64,000 nucleotides of DNA from Lunularia cruciata (lineage: Eukaryota; Streptophyta; Marchantiopsida; Lunulariales; Lunulariaceae). The stretch is taken from positions 16,001,001 through 16,065,000 of the forward strand of contig OX419755.1 in NCBI GenBank assembly GCA_948567375.1. The letters run 5' to 3'. Every line of letters starts with the position of its first letter. Positions within the stretch are counted from its first letter, which is position 1. Of the stretch, positions 10,154-20,095 are shown piece after piece. The notes beneath the pieces were generated by a model, which made no database searches, was not told the DNA's origin, and saw only the letters and a list, made by a program, of their open reading frames with translations. The position numbers and the translations under genes were made by a program.

Positions 10154-12702
10154 TGTTGCGGGGATCGTATGGTCTCGAGATTGCGTTGGGCACCTGGCTG
10201 CCTACGCTTAGGCTTTTGGATTGTTTTGTCCTTCTTGTACCATCTATTATTAGTCCCGGCTCATTATTCTTGACCTCTTGTTTGGTCTATTATCCTTGGC
10301 TTTAGTATGTTTTGGGTTTGGTGGGTTTTGCAGTTCTGGTCCAGACTGATATTCCAAAGAGAATGATCTGGTGGGGTTTTGTGGAGTTATCCACAAGTTA
10401 TGCGACCGGACTCAATCCTGGGCAATTAGTTAAATGTGCTGACCCATCTACATAAGCTGGACTGAGTGTAAAAACAAAGTAAAATAAAAAAAATTTATTA
10501 TTATTTTTCTCTACCGCTGTTTGCACATCAAGTACACACTCTCAATCACTAAAATCTCATTTCCATTTCAATTCCAAGTTTTGTAGTTTATAATCCTTTG
10601 AGCCATGACACACGACTCCTAAGCAAATAGTGGCCAAACCAAGGCACACTAACTAGCCAAGCACATGAAGAAAGAAAACAAATTGAGCAGGTCCTATATC
10701 CTATTCCTTACAACTCGTCATCTCCTTGTTCCGCAACATCTCCAAATTGTTGTTCTTTCCTAGTCTCCACTGTCCAGTAGGTCCTTCCTCGGGATTCTCC
10801 TTCTCTTTGATATTCCGGTATGTTAGATCTTCCCGAACACTCTGCACTGCTCTTGCCATAGGATTCTACGCCTGGTAAAAGCTCTTGACAAATCCCATAT
10901 AGAGTTTCTATGTCCAGTCCTCATATTATCCTGAGCTGAACATGACTTCTCTCTTCTTTTGTTCCTGCCCACCTTTCCTTTGGATGAACCTTCGACTAGT
11001 AATAGATTCTCTATCCAACCAACCTTTTGAGATTTTTCTATTCCTGCCAAGCCCTTAGCGACATCTCTGTCCTGCTAACCTTTCTGCTGATTTTTGTCCT
11101 TCCGAATACCTTCCCTATTTTTCCCCTGCAATTTCTTCTCTTCTTTTCCTTTTGTCCTCTTCGAAGATCCTTCTCTTGGTCTCTGTTTTCAATCCTGGCT
11201 AAACCCTCTCCATGCTTCACAGTCCTTTGTATTGCCAATAGGAAGTTCTTCTCTTGAGCTTCTCACTCAACGCTGCTCTGTTAGTTTGTCAGCCAGATTT
11301 CCTTCCCCTGAACCCTGATCCTTCCTTTGTCATTGACCCTTACTGCCTTTTGCCAAATTCAAACCATTCTGCATTCTTTTTTCTCTAAGGAGAATCAACA
11401 CCTTTCTCTAAAATCCCACACTGTTCTATCAACCAATCAATGCCAACTTATCTTCACATGCATCCTACTTCTCCCTTTGAAATTCAAACTTACTGCTTCT
11501 TTGAGAACTCAAAATCTATTCTCTTCTGCCTTCTGCCAAACTCAAATCTTACTGCCTTCCCTAAAAGCCCTTTCGATCACTCCTATCTCTCCTTCATCTC
11601 CTTCTTTTCATTTCCCTATCCTTCTTTTGATTTCTGGTCCTGTCTTTCTTTTCTGCCAATTACCTCCTTTTGATTCTCAAAACAAAATCATGTTCTCTCT
11701 TCCTGCAATTTTTTAGAAAACCCCTGCCTTCTCTCTATTCTTTGCCTTTTCTTGCCTCCACAATCTTTCACTTCTTTCTATATTTTTTGTAATTCTCCTC
11801 CTTTTTTCTGACTCCACGATACTTCACTCCTTCCTGTCTCCACGATCCTTCACTCCCTACTCTCTAAACCTTTTTTTTTATCCCCTTGTCATTCCAATTC
11901 CGTTTTCCTTTCTGTCCTTCTTCTCCCGTCGATCCTTACTGCTCTCTGCCAAAATCCCAAAAACCTCCTCTCATTCTTCCTTTTCTCTGTCCACCTCCTA
12001 TCCTCTGCAAACTCGAAACCCTCATTCTCCAATCAGATAAAACAAAACTCTACCATTCTTCCTTCACTCTATCCCTAAAGAGCCTTCCTGATTACTCCTT
12101 CACGATCATTTCAATTCCTTTCGTTTCACTTCCTTCTTGCCCACCTTCTGTCCTTTGCCAAGACTCGAAACCCTCTCACCTTTACCATTCAATCCCCTTC
12201 CTTACTGTCCTTCTTCCCCCTGTCGATCCTTACTGCTCTCTGCCAAAATCCCAAAAATCTCCTCTCATTCTTCCTTCACTCTCCCTAACGAGCCTTCCTA
12301 ACTACTCCTTCACGATCATTCCTAGTCCTTTTCCTTACTGTCCTTCTTCTCCCGTTGATCCTTACTGCTCTCTGCCAAAAAATCCAAATATCTCTTCTCA
12401 TCCTTCCTTCACTTTTCCAAAAACCCTCTATCTTCCTTTCTCAAGAATTCCCCTGGCACTTTCCCAAAACTCTACTGTCTTCTCTCAAAATCTTCTGCCA
12501 CTTTCTCTCTTGAAACTCCTTTGACAATTTCTGAAACCCGTCAGCCCGTCTCACTTTCAATAATTCTCCTGCGGCAAGGTAGCAAAACCCACACCCAAGA
12601 CATATTATCCTACATCCATGTTCCTTACAACAACTAAAAGAGAGAAGAAAATTTATCACACCAAAGCCTCAAGGGTACATGTGGGCTATTTTCTCAACGA
12701 CA
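10154..12702. mobile_element. 2.55 kb non-coding insertion with TG...CA ends: solo LTR or LTR-like element
   Basis: Comparison with the intact join in element B shows that this segment was inserted into the reverse transcriptase of element A. It starts TGTTGCGGGG and ends CTCAACGACA, giving TG...CA ends like an LTR. The flanks are GCGT at 10150-10153 and 12703-12706. If the shared A is counted, the duplication is AGCGT (10149-10153 and 12702-12706). I found no second internal copy of either end and no retroelement protein inside, so a long solo LTR fits best. A non-autonomous element is the alternative. The strand is unknown. About 10990-12560 is strongly pyrimidine-rich on the plus strand and includes a three-fold repeat. 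Confidence 0.75.
11915..12412 (+). repeat. Three-fold repeat of about 70 bp in a polypyrimidine tract
   Basis: Copies begin near 11915, 12207 and 12340. Each contains CCTTCTTCyCCC, GATCCTTACTGCTCTCTGCC, AAAATCC and CTCATTCTTCCTT in the same order. The copies are not adjacent, so this is a dispersed internal repeat. The long plus-strand frame 11886-12524 (212 codons, very rich in Ser, Pro, Leu and Phe) is most likely a by-product of the polypyrimidine composition rather than a gene. Confidence 0.8.
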
Positions 12703-13140
12703 GCGTGCTCTACTTAGTTGATCAAGCAAGTCATCAATCCAAGGCAAGGGATATGCATTCTTCACGGTTTGCTTATTGAGCCCCCGGTAATCAATACAGA
12801 AATGAAGTCTTCAATCCTTCTTTGGGATAAATAGTACTGATGGTCCCCAAGGAGAGTGACTATGTTGTATGAAACCCTTCTCCAACAACTTTGTAAGTGT
12901 TGTTTGCAACTCCTCTGACTCCTTTGGTGAGAGTCAATAGATCAGTCTACTCACTGGAGTACTCCCTGGCAATAACTTGATCTTGAAGGGCATACCTTGA
13001 TTGGAGGGTAATCCCTTTGGCAGATCATCCAGAAACACGTTTGGAAACTCTTGAACTATCCGATCAACCATTGCTTGATGAGGCTCTTGGCCCTCCTCTG
13101 ATTGTTCTTGTGCAATCGGCTTGATCCACACCATGAACAT

Positions 13141-13320
13141 AGACTTATCTTCCTCCAAAGCTTGCTTGATGGCTGCTTTACTAACAAACTTCCCTTCCAA
13201 TGACTCATCTCTCTTCCAAGCTTGCTCCATGGTTGCCTTCCTGGCAAACTTCACATCTTGGGACTCATCTCCCTTCCAGATTTGCTTTATGGTTATCTTC
13301 TTGACAAATCTCCTATCTTG
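13141..13320 (-). repeat. Triplicated 20-residue linker in element A (60 bp x 3)
   Basis: In the minus frame 12934-13467, residues 50-69, 70-89 and 90-109 are three versions of one unit. The pattern is QDxxFxxKxxIxQxWKxDES, with the last unit starting LEGKF and ending EEDKS. It lies between the protease and reverse transcriptase. Element B has the same three units at 42951-43130, so the triplication predates both copies. Confidence 0.9.
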
Positions 13321-13463
13321 GGACTGACTATTCTTAGGTGTCTTACTCAGAGGTGCCAGACAACCTAAAGAAATTCCTACCGTGGTGTTGTACTTGAATT
13401 TATCGTTGGGTCCAATCAAACTGAACCTTATGACGTTCAAGCCAAGGTAGATCCAAAATGATA

Positions 13464-14688
13464 TCATAGTGTAGAGGTGCCACTACAAACCTCATACACT
13501 CCAAATACTCCTTCCCAATCTTGAAGGCAACAGGATGCAAGGTGCGGAATGCAGAACCCCTTCCTACCATCCACCATCATCAAACTACTTCCAAACACTG
13601 GCTTGATATGAATACCCAATTCCTTTGCTACTTGCATAGACATACAATTCTCTGAACTTCCAAAATCAACCAAAATCCTACAACCCCAATTAGATATTGT
13701 ACCTTGCAAGTGAAGCAAACTTGCATAAGTCAAGCCTTCAATCTCATTGGAACTAATCAAGCTCCTATTAGGCGGCTCAAATCTCCTATTGGGATTCCTC
13801 ATTTCCCTGATCATTTTGTTCCACAATCTCCATCTGGGCAACTTGTTAAGGTCACCCATTCCTAAGTGGGCATTCAGCAATGCAATGTCCAACTTGGAAA
13901 TAATAAAAACAACCTCCATTTTGTTGCAATCTTTCTCTATCCGCTATACCAAGTGGTCTCCGTTGGATAGTATCAATCTCCATTGGTGTCGGTTCTTCCA
14001 CCCGTCCATAGTGTACTGGTAGGCCTTGTGTAGGTCAAGGTTGAGACCAAGTTGTCACAACCAAGGAATCAAAGCGCTCAGCCAATTGCATGGCTTCTTT
14101 TATGTTTTGTGGTTTGCACATGGTCACCTCCAATTTGGTTCGTGACTTCAATCCCCGCACAAATCGATCCAAAACTTCACCTTCTTGTATATTTGGAATC
14201 TACATGATGATGTTCTAAAATTGTGTGATGTAGCTCCTTATTGAGCCAACTTGCTTTACTCCGCCAATTTATCTTGTGCGGCTTGAGTGGTATTTATAGT
14301 TTGAAATCAACTTAAATTGCATCCTTGAACTCTGCCCATGTCAAAATTGGTGCAACAATCTATCGTTCAGCTTGCTCCACGTGAAATCACCACCAAAGTT
14401 TTGCCACACCATCTAATTGGCTATAGGCCAAGAGAATCTATTTCCATTCATCTTGAAGATTGGTAGCTTCAAAGTAACATTCACAATCAAACACAAAATT
14501 TTCCACTGTGCCCAAAGATTCTTGCCTTCCAACACCTTGGATTTTGGAAATCAAATGCGATCTTCTCCATCTCAAATTAGCACACTCTTTATATGTTCAT
14601 GTTGTTGTTGATCTCATTCATCCAGCGATCAAGTAAGGTGCTCAATTTGTTGTCGCATTGCAAGGATAACGTCTAGTATTGCTGCCAT
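13464..14688 (-). pseudogene. Element A gag and protease
   Basis: The gag start is the ATG at 14688-14686, aligned with the start in element B. An in-frame TGA stands at codon 20 (14629-14631), exactly as in element B. The zinc knuckle at 13870-13911 reads CFYYFQVGHCIAEC: the second Cys has become Tyr (TGT to TAT). The protease active site at 13659-13670 encodes V-D-F-G instead of D-S/T-G, followed by SSENCMSMQVAKELGI. The segment just before the protease reads SLLHLQGTISNWGCRILVDF. The gene is broken in several places and cannot give a working particle or protease. Confidence 0.85.
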
Positions 14689-14946
14689 AGCTACTACTCT
14701 ATCCCAATACTCCCACTTTATCTAATTGATTAATGCATAGATGCAGCACATCCACCGTTCCCCATAAGTTATAACCGTAAGTATCAAGGGTTCCCCAAAC
14801 ACGGTGATCATATCTAGAAAATCTTACCCAAAGCAGAAGGTGATGAGTTGTGTGAAATGATGCTTGGGTAATATCTGGAGATGAAAATTCCAATGGTTTG
14901 GCGGAAGTGGATTTGATGGTCCATAAATTCCATCCATCCCATTCTT

Positions 14947-14958
14947 GCTCTGATACCA
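14947..14958 (-). promoter_or_regulatory. Element A primer-binding site, initiator tRNA-Met
   Basis: The minus strand reads TGGTATCAGAGC, the complement of the 3' end of plant initiator tRNA-Met used to prime first-strand synthesis. It starts one base inside the 5' LTR end (LTR boundary at 14960). Confidence 0.9.
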
Positions 14959-14959
14959 A

Positions 14960-15328
14960 TGTAAAAGACCAAGACCGAGGAGAGAAATAGGAGAATGGAA
15001 ACTCACATTGGGATACTTGAATGAGGGAAAACTCCAAATGCTTAGCATGAGCTTCGGCTTTGGTATTTATAGGTTGCATACAAGGCCCTTGAGAAGCTTC
15101 TCAAGAAGCTTCCTTCTAGAAGCCACCTACTTGGCATGTAAGCTAAGCTAGTTAGAAGCTTCTAAAAGTTTCTTTCTTGAGAAGCTACCTGCTTGGGGCA
15201 CAAGTTAACTAGTTAGGAAGCTTCCCAAGAAGCTTCCTAGATGCTTTTAGAATATTCTAGGCTAATTTAGCTTTATTCTCTACTTCATTAGCCTTACTAA
15301 CTATGTCCCTAAACTCCATATTGTTACA
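14960..15328 (-). repeat. Element A 5' LTR (right end on the plus strand)
   Basis: It pairs with 7363-7774: the same TGTAAAAGACCAAGACC start and ATTGTTACA end on the plus strand, with many substitutions and a block of about 50 bases absent. A TATA box (plus TATTTATA) lies at 15064-15071. GAA/TTC arrays at 15093-15112 and TTCTAGAA at 15114-15121 lie upstream of it in the minus-strand sense. The divergence between the two LTRs points to an old insertion. Confidence 0.9.
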
Positions 15329-16420
15329 AGTTTGGTTGAATGAGCACTTGGATTGCAAGTTCATAGAAACTTGTGACACATATTTATAGAGATAGAAAGA
15401 TCAAAGGAGAAGATCAAAGCATTTCATTTAAGCATTTCAAAAGCAAAGGAACTTTAGTATGAACTTAGTATGAACTGTAGTAGGAACTTTAGGATGAAGG
15501 TACTTCATTGAAAGAAGTCCTTCATAGTTGTAGAAAATTTGGAGTAGGAGGGTAACCAATGGCATTTGTTGTTGTAAATACTTAAGGAGGAGTGCCTTTG
15601 GGGTTTTAGATCCAAAGAATGTAAATTCAAAAGAAAATTAAGGAAGACTTGGCACCTTCCTTAATATTTTTAAGGAGCCTAATCAACCTACATGTGATTG
15701 AGATAAGATAGATTAGTATCTTTAGTGTGTGATTTAGGTAGTATTATAGGATTTTCCAAGAAATCCACTTAGGCTCTTAATCCCTTTGGGGCAAAACAAA
15801 TATGTACTTAAGGCTTCTGCCCAAAGACATTTGGGTTCAATCCCATACTTACAAAATTCAATAAAGAGAACCGTGAGTTCTTTTCAAATGATGTCTTTCC
15901 ATTCTAAGTGTTGAGGAATGTTTATGTTGAGTAATGGTGAGGAATAGGATTGCAAGTGTTGGAGTACAAGAGATGTGTATCTGCACTTGATTAAGGATCC
16001 AAACTAGTGAACCTATGTGCAAAAAAGTCAATGTGGATTTGGGCATTTGGGAGTGCCTTGAAATCAAAAGACAAAGGTATTTGTCTAACACACAAATAAC
16101 TTTGTAGTTGTCCCTTTGGAGGGAAGTGTAGTACATAGCCTTGTAGTCAAGGTCTTTAGAGTGAAGAGAACCATCACATTCAATAGTAACTTGGAATATA
16201 CTTGTAGTGAATGTGATCTATAGTTTTCCCTTTTCTGTAAGTGCCACAAGGGTTTACACTACTCTCTTCTAGGAGTAGTTCTTGCCTAAGCGGTTTCGTA
16301 GGAATTAATAAACAAATTGCAAGTAGTGATATTTATCTTCACTCCTAGTTATTTAGACTCGTATCCTTGAGGAACAACCTATTACTCATCATTATATCAC
16401 TTTTTGATCAACATTGGGTT
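15329..16420. other. Repeat-like intergenic DNA, no supported gene
   Basis: Composition and wording resemble decayed retroelement LTR or leader sequence: runs such as TTGCAAGTTCATAGAAACTTG, a TATTTATAGAG near 15390, and CAAGTAGTGATATTTATC near 16320. No LTR pair was found. The minus frame 15858-16136 (92 codons) has no motif I recognise. It may be the continuation of the element into which element A inserted. Confidence 0.35.
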
Positions 16421-18460
16421 ACCACAAGGATCTTCTAATTCCTTTAAAGATAAAAGAGATGAGATATTGACAATCATATCATGAAAAAGAAATTGTTTCT
16501 AATTGCCTTTCTTATCAAAAGATAAGGAAGATTGATAAATCATTGATATCCTTGTTTCACACTATACTAAATAATAGTTCTACTAATACACTTATTATCA
16601 ATATATGAAATATTTACCAAATATACCAAAGATTCCAAATGCATGACCTTGCCTTGGTTAATAACTTGAAGTTACTATTTTTCCAAACTAACTTAAGTAG
16701 AAAAATATTTTAGGCAAAAATTCATAGAATTTATTATAGGGTAAAGTAAAACTATTAATTATTTTACATACATGCTATTCAAACCAATCTTGAGAAACAT
16801 TGAGTCTAAAAAGGAAGGTTATTTCTTTGCATTAATTATCATAAGAAAACTTCTTTTGATGATTAAGAAAAGCTATAAACTTCTTTGATGCTTGATATAT
16901 AACAATTACAATTTATCAAAATTTTATAAGCCTTAGGTTAATTTTGAATTATTTTATTGAATGAACTAAGTTTTTGCATAGATCAACTAAATATAGATGA
17001 TCTGTTATATATTGTCTGAATTGATAAGAATGGAGCATGTTTATTTTCACAAAGTACTATCAATATTCAAAAGCACTTTATCTATAATTAGTATCTATAT
17101 GCAAGAATTAATTTATTCTCTCATGTATGATATGCTTGTACTGTATTAATTTATGGGGTTTCATTCTCTTATGTATGATCAACTTAGATTTCTTATTGAT
17201 GCCTTGGATATAGAAGTATCAAAAGACAAGGAGTCATATCTATTTGCTAGTCAGATGTCTTCCTCTAGTTTCTTAAGTTCCTCATGATTCTTCTTTCTTT
17301 ATACAAGGTTTTAACTTATAATTAAGATGATCCAATCTTGCTTTATTTTTTAGATTTGTGGAATCTACATAAAAATACCGGAATTGGATGATGCATTCCT
17401 TGAATCATGATTTTAGAGATATTCTATTTACATGTTATTAAAGAGTCTAAAGCTAATCTTAGGCCGTCGATACTCTTAGAAATCATGTATTATGAATTAG
17501 AGATTATTTATATGAATTTTAACAAAAGTCTGAGTGGCAAGCTCCATTAACTGTAAACGAAATTTTTATACTATGAGCTTTAGAAATATATAGTAAAGTG
17601 TACATGAAAATAAAGAGAGCTATATATTTTATTGAATTGGAAATATGGATGTTACAAAGGAGGTTTCAAACTTCAATTCTCATAAAATTAAATTCCTCTA
17701 ACACTATCTCATCATTTATAGTATTGAAATACCAAATTTTTTCTTATTAGTATAAAAATAATAAATGAAATTATATTCAATATATCCAATAATTTTAAAC
17801 AAGGTCATAATATACATCTATGATTATTATGATTTTCTGGCTCTTTTCAAATGATAATAAAAAAATCTCGAAACATACTTTCAATTATAGAATGACCATT
17901 AGAGAAGAATTTTGACAACTGTATTAATAATGAAGAGTGAAAATCCCCAATGATTATGTATAAAAATAGTGTATAAAAATAATTTTATAATTTTAATTTA
18001 TAAAACTAAATATGTGTTCCAAAACACTGCTAATGATTATATAGTTACTAATCATAAAATTTTAAATTTCCACTGGTTTTTTTAATTCCCCTAGCTTTTG
18101 GTGTATAGCTTATAATGTCCTTCGAGTTCCATCCGATATCTATCAAAATGTGTCTTGTATTGCAACAGAATAACGATGTTCAATATCTATGAAAGATATA
18201 ATCAAATCCTCTTATACCTTTACACAATACCATAACATTTAACCGAACCTTGAGGAACCATAAAATTTCAAGAATCAAGAGTAGAAGGTGAGTTTCTCTC
18301 CGTGACTGCTGCATTGTTCGATCTCTAATTATATTTGCAGCTGCAAAGAATCTCATTTCATCCGGTCTGAATCTACTTGATCATCAAGTAAAATATAAAT
18401 CGCAACGGAATCACGGAAATAATCTCATAAACACGTCTATAACGCATAGTTATAAAAGAA
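16421..18460. other. AT-rich block without genes
   Basis: Strongly AT-rich, with short A and T runs and no long reading frame on either strand. There is no recognisable transposon protein or RNA gene. The composition changes again near 18400-18480, where a CG-containing repeat cluster begins. Confidence 0.6.
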
Positions 18461-18480
18461 AAGAGTACAAATACAATGGA

Positions 18481-18772
18481 AGGCGACCGCATAGAAAAAA
18501 CGAAGAAGTAAGCGACCGCCTAGGAAAAAACGAAGAAGTAGACAACCGCGTAGGAAAACCGAAGGATGGTATGACCCCATCGAGTCGTACAAGGGAGAGA
18601 AAAAGAAAAAGGTAACATGAAGCTAAGCCCCCATAGAAAAATGTTTCTCTCTTGTACTGCTTGATGGGGTCTTCCCCTCTTTCATTTTTCCTCCCCTGTC
18701 CCTCTTTTTTGAAATAGAAAAAACGAAGATGAAAAGACCCCTATCAAACCGTACAAGAGAGAAAAAAGAAAT
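18481..18772. repeat. Repeat cluster: 30-bp triplet plus three copies of a GACCCC(A)TC...GTACAAG module
   Basis: Three 30-bp units at 18481-18510, 18511-18540 and 18541-18570 share (A)GGCGACCGC...GGAAAA, a C, then GAAGAAGTA. They run into a module with GACCCCATC...GTCGTACAAGGGAGAGA (to 18605). The module returns in opposite orientation at 18643-18690 (TTTCTCTCTTGTACTGC, then TTGATGGGGTCTTCCCC) and again in the first orientation at 18725-18772. The inverted pair 18573-18605 / 18643-18673 could fold as a hairpin. A fourth copy with the same module order lies at 36516-36600. Confidence 0.8.
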
Positions 18773-19155
18773 AAATATTAGAATAAGGTATAAAATATCC
18801 TAGAAACTCAAAGCATGTGAACGAGTTGCCGGTTAGCCGGAGTAAAAAGGTGGGCGGGGAAAAGCAAGCCGTACGTACTGTCGGCAACCCACAAACCGAG
18901 AGGTGGCGTATTTCTGTTCATCTGTCCGTCCGTCCTTCGAGTCGGTCAGTTGATCGGATTTCCTGCAAAAAGCGACGATGATCTGAAACACTTGGTTGAG
19001 GCTAAGTCAAGTAAGTACAATTTCTACTCCAATTCTGTCGTTAGTAACGACATTAGTTAAGTCGGTGTCGTTTGTGCCAATTGAGAGGATGCTCTTTTTG
19101 ACCATCAGCTCTGGAGTCTGTTGAGGTTCGATCACCGTTTTGATCGTTTACTTTT

Positions 19156-19431
19156 CTATTCGATAGCTTTTCCCTGTCCCTCGGGAGGAATCGATGAACG
19201 TTCCGTTACGGTGGTTGTTGTTGCTGTTGTTATGACATCATCAGCCCAGCTATAGCGGGAGAAGGATGGAGATGTGGAATCTCCGTTGGAGGGATTTCTT
19301 TTCTTGACTTCCTTTGGAGACATGAACAGGAAGGAGGAGGAGCCCGTTGAAATAAGGGTTATGACAGTTCCGGAATAGAGCAGAGCCTCCCGGTCGGGAG
19401 AGCCGGATAGCTGAGTGTTGTCTGGCTGCAC
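19156..19431 (-). CDS. Unrecognised small ORF, 91 codons, divergent from the UNC93-like gene
   Basis: The frame starts MQPDNTQLSGSPDREALLYS and ends with a Thr-rich run (TTATTTTVTERSS) before GQGKAIE and a stop. No membrane segment, signal peptide or known motif is visible. The region has a more gene-like, CG-containing composition than the AT-rich DNA to its left. It could equally be 5' untranslated or promoter sequence of the plus-strand gene at 20096, because a GTAAGT at about 19011 resembles a donor of a leader intron. I regard translation as possible but unproven. Confidence 0.2.
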   Translation of the reverse strand: MQPDNTQLSGSPDREALLYSGTVITLISTGSSSFLFMSPKEVKKRNPSNGDSTSPSFSRYSWADDVITTATTTTVTERSSIPPEGQGKAIE

Positions 19432-20095
19432 GTGATGACTGACTGTCAGATATAGGAAATAGAGAGAAGCGTTTGATTTACGTGGATGAGGGAATTGGGA
19501 ATGAAGTGTTGTCCCTCAGTTGTGGAACAGTAGCCAGGTTGCTAAAGAGACTCAAGTTATGCATATGCCTTTCTTTCAGAGCGAAACAGGGGAAACCAGG
19601 TGGCATATCGTTGATTCTTGTGTGCATTTTTTACGATCGCAAGGTTGACAAGCATCTCGTCACAGGTCTCCAAAAGAATTGAGACGTTGAGTTATAAATG
19701 TTTTATTTTTTCCGTTCTGGGTAACAAGGATTAGAATCAGGGACAGGCCATGGTCCGAAGTTCGTGATTTTACATGCCGCAGTATGGGACCATGGTATGT
19801 TTCTTCTCTCTTAAGGAAAATGGATAGCTTAGTTTGTCTCTTTTATATTGTAGAGTCCACTTTTTGAATTTGAGCAACCTGCATTCACTAAATTCATGTG
19901 TGTTTGGCCGGTGTTTATCTTTCAGAGCAGATGATGATGGTGGATTCTGGAGATTCGTGTAGTCTTTTGCTGGCAATGCAGTAGAAGGCCGTGATGAAGT
20001 TAATTGTCAATGATCACACAAGCTTCTTGCATATCCATGCCAGCTTCTAGAAAATTTATCAGTGCGTCCGGATTCTCCTTCAGTCAATTTTCATC

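Larger units (their letters stand above)
9400..13000 (-). pseudogene. Element A reverse transcriptase/RNase H, split by an insertion
   Basis: The N-terminal part of the reverse transcriptase is at 12703-13000 on the minus strand and ends with a [20 protein letters not shown]-like stretch. The gene is then interrupted by the insertion 10154-12702 and resumes at 10153. The frame 9874-10089 reads TTFCTRYGHFEWRVLPFGL and FLDDILIYTK; the catalytic aspartate pair is kept. Connection and RNase H follow down to about 9400. In element B the same join is continuous (acaatacttttcc), which fixes the insertion point. The protein is inactive because of the insertion and additional stops. Confidence 0.9.
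7363..15328 (-). mobile_element. Element A: chromovirus (Ty3/gypsy) with both LTRs, nested insertion inside
   Basis: On the minus strand the order is 5' LTR (14960-15328), primer site, gag, protease, triplicated linker, reverse transcriptase, RNase H, integrase, broken chromodomain, polypurine tract and 3' LTR (7363-7774). Without the 2.5 kb insertion at 10154-12702 it is about 5.4 kb, close to element B at 5.56 kb, to which it is clearly a sister. Stops and shifts occur throughout. The bases flanking the two LTRs do not match (CAACA on the left, AGTTT on the right), so there is no visible target duplication. The copy may have recombined or its flank may have decayed. Confidence 0.9.

Noticed and set aside
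11886-12524. 212-codon plus-strand ORF
   Set aside because: It lies in a polypyrimidine tract with internal repeats inside an inserted element. Its composition (Ser, Pro, Leu, Phe) follows from the base content, and it has no motif.
18481-18570. Three 30-bp units, considered as a CRISPR-like array
   Set aside because: The units are directly adjacent without unique spacers, and the window is eukaryotic.
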